Assembly: GCF_003287875.1 (NCBI RefSeq)
Contig: NZ_QMKK01000050.1
Span: 62,001 to 126,000, forward strand
Direction: 5' to 3'
DNA from: Martinezella tropici
GTDB lineage: Bacteria > Pseudomonadota > Alphaproteobacteria > Rhizobiales > Rhizobiaceae
DNA: 64,000 bases
The first letter of the stretch is position 1; the number at the start of each line of letters is the position of its first letter. Positions 24,442-31,566 of this stretch are shown one piece after another. The notes beneath the pieces were generated by a model. The model was not told where the DNA came from, ran no database searches, and saw only the letters and a program-made list of their open reading frames with translations. The translations under genes were made by a program, and so were the position numbers.

Positions 24442-25413
24442 ATGGCTGACGCGACTCAGATGGCGGGCTTTCAGGCTGTGAATACCTCCGCCGCGACCAG
24501 AAAATTCCGAATCCAGGATCGGATTTTCTATTTGATGACGCTTGGCTCGGCTGTTCTTGTCGTGCTTCTGCTGCTGGCAATCCTCGTGGTTCTTGTCATC
24601 GATGCCTTGCCCACATTTCAGACCTTTGGCTTGTCGTTCCTTTGGGGCACCAAGTGGAGCGCGCCGGCCGATATTTATGGCGCCGTGCCTGCCGTCGTCG
24701 GTACGCTTGTAAGTTCGTTCATCGCCATGCTGATTGCTGTTCCCCTCGGCATCGGCATCGCCATATTCCTGACGGAACTTTGCCCCGGCAGCCTGCGCCG
24801 TCCGATCAGCACCGCCATCGAGCTTCTGGCGGGCGTTCCCTCCATTATCTACGGCATCGTCGGCCTGTTCATTCTGGTGCCGCTGATGCAGAACTATATC
24901 CTGCCGTTCCTGATCGCGACGGTCGGCCGGGTGCCGGTGATCGGCCTGCTGTTCCAGCCGCCGGCCCCGGGCGTCGGCCTGCTGACGGCAAGCCTCGTGC
25001 TCGCCGTCATGATCCTGCCCTTCATCACCGCGATCTCCCGCGACGTGTTCAGCACCGTGCCGCCGATGCTGCGCGAATCCGCCTACGGCATGGGCATGAC
25101 CACATGGGAAGTGGCCCGCCACATCCTGATCCCCTACACACGCCGCGGCCTCGTCGGCGGCATCATGCTCGGCCTCGGCCGCGCTCTTGGCGAAACCATG
25201 GCCGTTACCTTCGTCGTAGGCTCGGTAAGCCGTCTGCAATCGTCGATCATTTCGCCGTCCACCACCATTTCCGCCCAGATCGCGAACAACTTCGGCGATG
25301 CCGACGGTCTGCAATTGTCGAGCCTGATTGCGCTCGGCCTGCTTCTGTTCGTCCTTTCCTTCTGCGTGCTTGCCGCAGCGAGGTGGATGATCGGCCGCGG
25401 CGACTCGCTCTGA
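24442..25413 (+). CDS. pstC: phosphate ABC transporter permease PstC
   Basis: 323 residues with six main membrane segments. The BPD transporter domain carries LTASLVLAVMILPFITAISRDVFSTVPPMLRESAYGMGMTTWE with the EAA-type loop and GLGRALGETMAVTFVVG. The N-terminal RKFRIQDRIFYLMTLGSAVLV is typical of PstC. It forms the channel with PstA. The pstA gene starts 10 bp after its stop. Confidence 0.95.
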   Translation: MADATQMAGFQAVNTSAATRKFRIQDRIFYLMTLGSAVLVVLLLLAILVVLVIDALPTFQTFGLSFLWGTKWSAPADIYGAVPAVVGTLVSSFIAMLIAVPLGIGIAIFLTELCPGSLRRPISTAIELLAGVPSIIYGIVGLFILVPLMQNYILPFLIATVGRVPVIGLLFQPPAPGVGLLTASLVLAVMILPFITAISRDVFSTVPPMLRESAYGMGMTTWEVARHILIPYTRRGLVGGIMLGLGRALGETMAVTFVVGSVSRLQSSIISPSTTISAQIANNFGDADGLQLSSLIALGLLLFVLSFCVLAAARWMIGRGDSL

Positions 25414-25423
25414 GGGAAAAACC

Positions 25424-26275
25424 ATGGAAAATGCAGTTCGTCAGAATCTCGTGTCGAGGCGTTATACGAAGAACAAGGTGATGATGGCCCTGTCCTTCCT
25501 CGCGGCCATTCTCGGCATATTCTTTCTCAGCGTGATCCTTGTCAGCCTGGTTTATCGCGGTGTATCGGCGCTCAGCCTCGACGTGTTCACCATGTCGATC
25601 CCGGCTCAGGGCTCGCGCGGCGGTCTGATAAACGCAATCTACGGCACGGTGCTGGTCACCGGCTGCGCCATCCTGATCGCCGCGCCGATCGGCATTCTCG
25701 CCGGCACCTACCTGGTGGAATATGCCAACGGCACCAAACTTGCCGAGGCTGCCAAGTTCATCAACGACATTCTGCTGTCCGCACCCTCGATCATCGTCGG
25801 CGTGTTCGTCTACGGCGCCGTGGTCGTGCCCATGCACGGCAACTCCGCCATCGCGGGCATCCTCGCATTGGCGCTGATCGCGCTCCCGGTCGTCAACCGT
25901 ACGACGCAGGACATGCTGTTGCTGGTGCCGAATGCGCTTCGTGAAGCGACCGCCGCGCTCGGTGCGCCGCGATGGAAGTCCATGATGATGGTGATCTACC
26001 GTTCCGCCTGGACCGGCATTCTCACCGGCATTCTGCTGGCCATCGCCCGCATCAGCGGCGAAACCGCACCGCTTCTCTTCACTGCCGGCTACAGCAAATT
26101 CATGAATACGGGCCTGACCGGTCCGATCGCCACGCTGCCGGTTGCCATCAACACGCTTGCCGCCGATGCCGGCGAGGATCTCAAACAACTGGCCTGGGCC
26201 GGCGCGCTGATCATCACCGTTGCCATCCTTGCGCTGAACATCCTTGCCCGTGTCCTGAGTGGGCGCCGCCAATGA
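25424..26275 (+). CDS. pstA: phosphate ABC transporter permease PstA
   Basis: 283 residues, six membrane segments. Contains LVEYANGTKLAEAAKFINDILLSAPSIIVG, the EAA loop in LREATAALGAPRWKSMMMVIYR, and ARISGETAPLLFTAG, all PstA landmarks. Partner of PstC. Its stop overlaps an ATG in ATGA, but the better pstB start is 33 bp downstream. Confidence 0.95.
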   Translation: MENAVRQNLVSRRYTKNKVMMALSFLAAILGIFFLSVILVSLVYRGVSALSLDVFTMSIPAQGSRGGLINAIYGTVLVTGCAILIAAPIGILAGTYLVEYANGTKLAEAAKFINDILLSAPSIIVGVFVYGAVVVPMHGNSAIAGILALALIALPVVNRTTQDMLLLVPNALREATAALGAPRWKSMMMVIYRSAWTGILTGILLAIARISGETAPLLFTAGYSKFMNTGLTGPIATLPVAINTLAADAGEDLKQLAWAGALIITVAILALNILARVLSGRRQ

Positions 26276-26304
26276 CGCAGCCGTCGAACGATAGGAATGA
26301 GACC

Positions 26305-27141
26305 ATGAACATGAGCGACAGCAAATTCCAGAGCGTCAACGCACAACAGGGGAAGGACGCTGCTTCCCAGTCGGATCTCGGTGCGCTCGCGAAGCTCGAG
26401 GTGAAGAAACTCGATTTCACCTATCAGAACGGCCATCGTGTTCTGAAGAGCGTGAACATGAATATCCGCAAGAATGCGGTCACCGCATTCATCGGCCCTT
26501 CGGGTTGCGGCAAGTCCACGCTGCTGCGCACCTTCAACCGCATGTATGATCTTTATCCGGGCCAGACGGTTGCCGGCGAGATCCTGCTTGATGGCCGCAA
26601 TATCCTGACCAAGGACGTCGATCTGAACGATCTGCGCGCCAAGGTCGGCATGGTGTTCCAGAAGCCGACGCCGTTCCCGATGTCCATCTACGAAAACGTC
26701 GCTTTCGGTATCCGCCTCTATGAGAAGATCTCCAAGGCGGAAATGGACGTCCGCGTCGAGGCGGCGCTGACGGAGACCGCGCTGTGGAGCGAAGTCAAGG
26801 ACAAGCTGCACCAGAGCGGACTTGGCCTTTCCGGCGGCCAGCAGCAGCGCCTCTGCATTGCTCGCGCCATCGCTATTCGCCCCGAAGTCCTGCTGCTCGA
26901 CGAGCCGACCTCGGCTCTCGACCCGATCTCGACCGCCAAGGTCGAGGAATTGGTATCGCAGCTGAAGGGTGATTTCACGATCGTCATCGTCACGCACAAC
27001 ATGCAGCAGGCAAGCCGCATCTCCGACAGCACCGCCTTCATGTATCTGGGCGAACTCATCGAATATGGCGCGACCGAGCAGATATTCCAGGCGCCGAAGG
27101 TCAAGCGCACGGAAGACTACATCACCGGTCGTTACGGTTGA
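26305..27141 (+). CDS. pstB: phosphate ABC transporter ATP-binding protein
   Basis: ATPase that powers PstSCA. Walker A GPSGCGKST, Q-loop VFQKPTPFPMSIYENVAFG, signature LSGGQQQR, Walker B VLLLDEPTSALDP and switch His in VTHNMQQA are complete; YITGRYG is the usual PstB end. From ATG 26305 (after AGGAATGAG) the protein is 278 residues; an ATG at 26272 overlapping the pstA stop would add 11. A terminator follows, and phoU/phoB, which commonly come next in rhizobia, are absent. Confidence 0.95.
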   Translation: MNMSDSKFQSVNAQQGKDAASQSDLGALAKLEVKKLDFTYQNGHRVLKSVNMNIRKNAVTAFIGPSGCGKSTLLRTFNRMYDLYPGQTVAGEILLDGRNILTKDVDLNDLRAKVGMVFQKPTPFPMSIYENVAFGIRLYEKISKAEMDVRVEAALTETALWSEVKDKLHQSGLGLSGGQQQRLCIARAIAIRPEVLLLDEPTSALDPISTAKVEELVSQLKGDFTIVIVTHNMQQASRISDSTAFMYLGELIEYGATEQIFQAPKVKRTEDYITGRYG

Positions 27142-27170
27142 TACGGACGGAGATTGCCGCGTAATCTGTG

Positions 27171-27197
27171 AAGGCGCGCTGCCGAAGCGCGCCTTTT
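27171..27197 (+). terminator. rho-independent terminator of the pst operon
   Basis: Stem AAGGCGCGC (27171-27179) with GCGCGCCTT (27187-27195), loop of seven, then a short T run. It ends the pst transcript 30 bp after pstB. Confidence 0.85.
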
Positions 27198-27280
27198 GTG
27201 TTCAGGATGGCCCCTTTGCGGGGCAGTCGTGCGATTTGATCAAACCAAAGCCCATGCGATGGATGTGCCGAACGAGCCGG

Positions 27281-28528
27281 TCACATCCTGGCGAGCGTGC
27301 CCATGCGCCTCAGAGCATGAATCTGATCGTCAAGGGTCGGCACAAGCTCGCCGTCGTCGGCGCCCGGCGCTGCCTCCGCCTCCTTCGCAGTTTCCATTTC
27401 ATTGAAGACGATGGTGCAGTTGCGGCCGGCGCGCTTGGCGGCATAAAGCGCGTGATCCGCGAATGAGACCAGGCGGTCCCAGCTGACGGTGTCGCGCGGC
27501 ATGATCGAAACGCCGATGCTGACGGTTGCCGGCACCAGCGTGCGCCCAGCAAGCAGCGGCACACGGCAGAAATCGGCGCGGATGGTTTCGGCCAAGGCTT
27601 CGGCCTGGGACTGATCTTCTATGGGAACGAAGGCGACGAATTCTTCTCCACCCATTCGGCCGAACGCACCGCTGCGCGGCACGAACTGCCGGGCGATACG
27701 GGCAAATTCTGTCAGAACGGCATCGCCCGTCTGATGGCCGTGGCGATCGTTGATCTTCTTGAAGTGATCGAGGTCGAACAGCAGCGCGGCGAGCTTCTGT
27801 GGCCGCTGTTGCTGTCCTTCTCCGGCGAGAATCTCATAGCTTTCCTGAAGCCCGCGCCGGTTCAGAACCCCCGTCAGCGCATCGGTGATGGAGATCGCCC
27901 GCCAGCGACGCTCGGCGCGCTCCATCAGCAGCTTGCCGTTCAGAACGATGGCAACGATGATGAGCAGCCCGTAGCCGAGCGCCATATAACCGCGATAGAT
28001 CATGGCCTCTTCCAGCGAGGGGGCTACAAGCACCATCCAGAGAGCCGAGCCGAAACAGAAGCAGGCGAGGCCCATGAAGACGATGCCGAGCTGCCCGCGC
28101 GCCGGCTCGCGGCGGCCATCGGCCGGGTGGACGGCAAAGGCGAGCAAGGTCGCGCCGACGGCACCGGCAAGATCGTAGACAATGACGCGATTGGCGAAAT
28201 TGCCGCTGACCCAAGGCAGACTGACGCCGACCACCCAGATGACAGGCGGCAGGAGTGCCGACCATTCCAGCTTGCGCTTGTCCATCAAGCGGAACCCGGC
28301 AATCCATGCGCTTTCGCCGAGCAGCGCCACCGCATTGCCGATCTGGATCGACCAGATGTCGGGAACGACGCCGCGAGCCGCCACCAGCGCGAATCCAACC
28401 GCGCTGACCGTAAATCCGATGGCCCAGATCAGATAGGTGGGGGATTTGCGATCGTGCCTCCAGGCGAAGAGCAGTACGGTCGCCAGGGTGATGGCTTCCG
28501 AGCACCAGATGGTCAGACCCGTGGTCAT
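27281..28528 (-). CDS. membrane-anchored diguanylate cyclase (GGEEF)
   Basis: About 415 residues. Six or seven N-terminal membrane segments (residues about 5-205) form a sensor, followed by a GGDEF domain from about 225: DALTGVLNRRGLQESYE, LLFDLDHFKKINDRHGHQTGDAVL and the active-site GRMGGEEFVAF. It should make cyclic di-GMP. The RxxD inhibitory site upstream of the motif is not conserved (RSGA), so product inhibition may be absent. The start is uncertain: ATG 28528, or GTG 28537 nearer to the GGAG. Confidence 0.88.
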   Translation of the reverse strand: MTTGLTIWCSEAITLATVLLFAWRHDRKSPTYLIWAIGFTVSAVGFALVAARGVVPDIWSIQIGNAVALLGESAWIAGFRLMDKRKLEWSALLPPVIWVVGVSLPWVSGNFANRVIVYDLAGAVGATLLAFAVHPADGRREPARGQLGIVFMGLACFCFGSALWMVLVAPSLEEAMIYRGYMALGYGLLIIVAIVLNGKLLMERAERRWRAISITDALTGVLNRRGLQESYEILAGEGQQQRPQKLAALLFDLDHFKKINDRHGHQTGDAVLTEFARIARQFVPRSGAFGRMGGEEFVAFVPIEDQSQAEALAETIRADFCRVPLLAGRTLVPATVSIGVSIMPRDTVSWDRLVSFADHALYAAKRAGRNCTIVFNEMETAKEAEAAPGADDGELVPTLDDQIHALRRMGTLARM

Positions 28529-28841
28529 ATTCAGCACGATGGGTGTTTCTCCACTCCCTTCGGATCGTTGGCACAAACGCGCAACGATTCTCGCGATTGG
28601 CCCATCCTTGCCGAATAAGATGGTAAGTTCATTAAATGAGTTGGTAAATTTTACTTGTGTCTTCGAATTCTCGTCGGATCGGGGTAGCTTTCATGCTTCC
28701 TTCACCTTGCGGCCGGGAAATGCAGTGGGCAGCCGGTGGCGCGGCGCCATGGCATCTTGGCATTCGAGGCGCGGTGTTTAGAAATGCTTTGTCGACGCCC
28801 CCGCAGGCATTACTGCTTTTTGACGATATGCTTTTGCGCGT

Positions 28842-28871
28842 CTTGAAGTGAAGGGCAGGGACACTCTATGT
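28842..28871 (+). promoter_or_regulatory. candidate sigma-32 (RpoH) promoter of clpP
   Basis: CTTGAA at 28842-28847, 16-bp spacer, CTCTATGT at 28864-28871, compared with CTTGAA / CCCCATnT. ClpP genes are commonly heat-shock controlled. It lies 70 bp before the clpP start. Confidence 0.45.
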
Positions 28872-28872
28872 A

Positions 28873-28918
28873 GGAGTAAAGGATTTTTACTCCGATTCCC
28901 GGCGTTTCCGTCGCCGGG
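28873..28918 (+). promoter_or_regulatory. two tandem hairpins in the clpP leader
   Basis: GGAGTAAA/TTTACTCC (28873-28880 with 28886-28893, 5-nt loop), then CCCGGCG/CGCCGGG (28898-28904 with 28912-28918, 7-nt loop). The second ends 22 bases before the clpP ATG and just before its AAAGGA ribosome site. Confidence 0.5.
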
Positions 28919-28940
28919 GCAAGTTTGATAAAGGACGCAC

Positions 28941-29573
28941 ATGAGAAATCCAGTCGATACAGCTATGGCTCTGGTGCCGATGGTTGTTGAGCAGACCAAT
29001 CGTGGGGAACGGTCTTACGACATCTATTCCCGACTGCTGAAGGAACGCATCATTTTCCTGACCGGCCCGGTTGAGGACCATATGGCGACGTTGGTGTGCG
29101 CCCAGCTTCTCTTCCTCGAGGCCGAAAACCCGAAGAAGGAAATTGCGCTTTACATCAATTCGCCGGGTGGTGTCGTGACCGCCGGCATGGCGATCTACGA
29201 CACGATGCAATTCATCAAGCCGGCCGTTTCGACGCTCTGCATCGGCCAGGCTGCGTCCATGGGCTCGCTGCTGCTTGCCGCAGGCGACAAGGACATGCGT
29301 TTCGCCACGCCGAATTCGCGCATCATGGTTCACCAGCCCTCGGGCGGTTTCCAGGGCCAGGCTTCTGATATCGAGCGCCATGCGCGCGACATCATCAAGA
29401 TGAAGCGCCGCCTGAACGAAGTTTATGTCAAGCATTGCGGTCGGACCTACGAGGAAGTTGAACAGACGCTCGATCGTGACCATTTCATGTCCTCCGACGA
29501 GGCCAAGGAATGGGGTCTTATCGACAAGGTGCTGACGTCGCGTACCGAAATAGAAGGTGAAAGCGCCTCGTGA
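28941..29573 (+). CDS. clpP: ATP-dependent Clp protease proteolytic subunit
   Basis: Serine protease that assembles into tetradecamers and degrades substrates fed by ClpX/ClpA. 210 residues; triad Ser106 (GQAASMGSLLL), His131 (RIMVHQPSGG) and Asp180. N-terminal LVPMVVEQTNRGERSYDIYSRLLKERIIFL is canonical. ATG 28941 follows AAAGGA. clpX lies 295 bp downstream on the same strand. Confidence 0.98.
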   Translation: MRNPVDTAMALVPMVVEQTNRGERSYDIYSRLLKERIIFLTGPVEDHMATLVCAQLLFLEAENPKKEIALYINSPGGVVTAGMAIYDTMQFIKPAVSTLCIGQAASMGSLLLAAGDKDMRFATPNSRIMVHQPSGGFQGQASDIERHARDIIKMKRRLNEVYVKHCGRTYEEVEQTLDRDHFMSSDEAKEWGLIDKVLTSRTEIEGESAS

Positions 29574-29868
29574 TTTATCCACGAGGCGGTGACTTCTACG
29601 CCACAGTTCTATCCCATTTGTGATCGAATAGGGGTTTAATGTGGAGCGGAACGCGGTAATAGTAAGATTCATGCTATGTAGCGTTTTTGTGACATGGCAT
29701 TCGGCATTCGAAGGGGGATCGTTGCCACGCAGTTCTGGTCTTTGACCGATCTGCGTTCAGTACCCTGAAGGGCGCCGCGATCTGCAAACGAGGGGCAGGT
29801 CCGGCGGGCGCATTGAGTGGACCGCGATTTCGATCTGGAAATTGGCGGCGTGCTGGAAGGAAAGTGAT

Positions 29869-31146
29869 ATGAGCAAAGTCAGCGGCAGCAACGGCGGCGA
29901 CTCGAAGAACACGCTTTATTGTTCGTTCTGCGGTAAGAGCCAGCATGAAGTCCGGAAGCTGATTGCCGGACCGACCGTCTTCATCTGCGACGAGTGCGTC
30001 GAGCTATGCATGGACATCATCCGCGAGGAAAACAAATCCTCGATGGTGAAGTCCCGTGACGGCGTTCCGACCCCGCAGGACATCATCAAGGTTCTCGACG
30101 AATACGTCATCGGCCAGCGGCAGGCGAAGAAGATCCTCTCCGTTGCCGTTCATAACCATTACAAGCGTCTCGCACACGCATCGAAGAATGGTGACGTCGA
30201 GCTGGCGAAGTCGAACATCATGCTCGTCGGTCCGACCGGTTGCGGCAAGACCTATCTGGCTCAGACGCTCGCGCGCATCATCGACGTGCCTTTCACCATG
30301 GCCGATGCGACGACGCTGACCGAAGCGGGCTATGTCGGCGAAGACGTCGAAAACATCATCCTCAAGCTGCTGCAGGCCGCCGATTACAATGTCGAGCGCG
30401 CACAGCGCGGTATCGTCTACATCGACGAAGTCGACAAGATTTCCCGCAAGTCGGACAATCCGTCCATCACGCGTGACGTCTCGGGCGAGGGCGTGCAGCA
30501 GGCGCTCCTGAAGATCATGGAAGGCACGGTGGCTTCGGTTCCCCCGCAGGGCGGCCGCAAGCATCCGCAGCAGGAATTCCTGCAGGTGGACACGACCAAC
30601 ATCCTCTTCATCTGCGGCGGCGCTTTCGCCGGCCTCGACAAGATCATCTCCGCCCGTGGCGAGAAGACTTCGATCGGCTTCGGGGCGACCGTCAAGGCAC
30701 CGGATGACCGCCGCGTCGGCGAAGTGCTGCGCGAGCTGGAGCCGGAAGATCTGGTGAAGTTCGGCCTCATCCCGGAATTCATCGGCCGTCTGCCGGTTCT
30801 GGCGACGCTGGAGGACCTCGACGAGGATGCGCTGATCCAGATCCTGTCCGAGCCGAAGAACGCGCTCGTCAAGCAGTATCAGCGTCTGTTCGAGATGGAA
30901 GATGTCGAGCTGACCTTCCACGAGGATGCGCTGCGCGAAATCGCCCGCAAGGCGATCGTCCGCAAGACGGGTGCCCGCGGTCTGCGTTCCATCATGGAGA
31001 AGATCCTGCTCGACACCATGTTCGAGCTGCCGGCACTGGAAGGCGTGCGCGAAGTGGTCATTTCCGAGGAAGTGGTCCGCGGCTCTGCCCGCCCGCTCTA
31101 CATCTATGCCGATCGGCAGGAAGAAAAGGCCAACGCAACGGCCTGA
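29869..31146 (+). CDS. clpX: ATP-dependent Clp protease ATP-binding subunit ClpX
   Basis: AAA+ unfoldase partner of ClpP, 425 residues. Zinc-binding domain with four cysteines (LYCSFCGKS, FICDECVELC); Walker A GPTGCGKT at 121-128; Walker B IVYIDEVDKI; pore and sensor motifs TTNILFICGGAFAG and GFGATVK; RKTGARGLRSIMEKILLD near the end. ATG 29869 follows GGAAGGAAAG. The longer upstream frame has no support. Confidence 0.98.
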   Translation: MSKVSGSNGGDSKNTLYCSFCGKSQHEVRKLIAGPTVFICDECVELCMDIIREENKSSMVKSRDGVPTPQDIIKVLDEYVIGQRQAKKILSVAVHNHYKRLAHASKNGDVELAKSNIMLVGPTGCGKTYLAQTLARIIDVPFTMADATTLTEAGYVGEDVENIILKLLQAADYNVERAQRGIVYIDEVDKISRKSDNPSITRDVSGEGVQQALLKIMEGTVASVPPQGGRKHPQQEFLQVDTTNILFICGGAFAGLDKIISARGEKTSIGFGATVKAPDDRRVGEVLRELEPEDLVKFGLIPEFIGRLPVLATLEDLDEDALIQILSEPKNALVKQYQRLFEMEDVELTFHEDALREIARKAIVRKTGARGLRSIMEKILLDTMFELPALEGVREVVISEEVVRGSARPLYIYADRQEEKANATA

Positions 31147-31171
31147 CGCCCGCATCTGCGATCACGAATCG

Positions 31172-31200
31172 GGGGCTCGTCGTCGACGGGCCCCTTTCTG
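31172..31200 (+). terminator. rho-independent terminator of clpX
   Basis: Stem GGGGCTCGTC (31172-31181) with GACGGGCCCC (31185-31194), one G-U pair, 3-nt loop, then TTTCTGTTT. Confidence 0.75.
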
Positions 31201-31566
31201 TTTGAAAAATCGTGCAGTTTGCTGATAAAGTCTTGGATAAGCTTATAGGAACGCGGTCGAAACCGGTTGTGAAGAGCCTCTGCTGCAGCCATCATGGAAT
31301 GATTCTGGAGCATCTGGCGAGTTGGGCATGAGCCCGGTGTTCTTCCTCGGATTCCGCTTCGCTGGTGATTGTTTTGAGTGGCCGGGCTTCGTGTTTGTTG
31401 TTGCGTTCCTCCTCGTAAACGAGCGGGGCTGCCGTGTGACGGCGGCATGTCTCGCATGACTTGAAATAGGTAGTGTGAAGCTCCACTTGTTTACCAAGTG
31501 AGAGAGCCGGCTAATCCCTCCCAGCCGGCAGAGAGCCCGGGAACGGGACGACGGAAAGGAAATAAG
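31201..31566. other. clpX-lon intergenic region
   Basis: About 365 bp without a supportable gene. Its 3' part holds the candidate lon promoter at 31460-31488 and a roughly 70-nt leader ending in GGAAAGGAAA before the lon ATG. I see no RNA gene or repeat in the remainder. Confidence 0.5.
31460..31488 (+). promoter_or_regulatory. candidate sigma-32 promoter of lon
   Basis: CTTGAA at 31460-31465, 15-bp spacer, CTCCACTT at 31481-31488, near the CTTGAA / CCCCATnT heat-shock pattern. lon is a classical RpoH target. Transcription would start near 31495. Confidence 0.45.
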
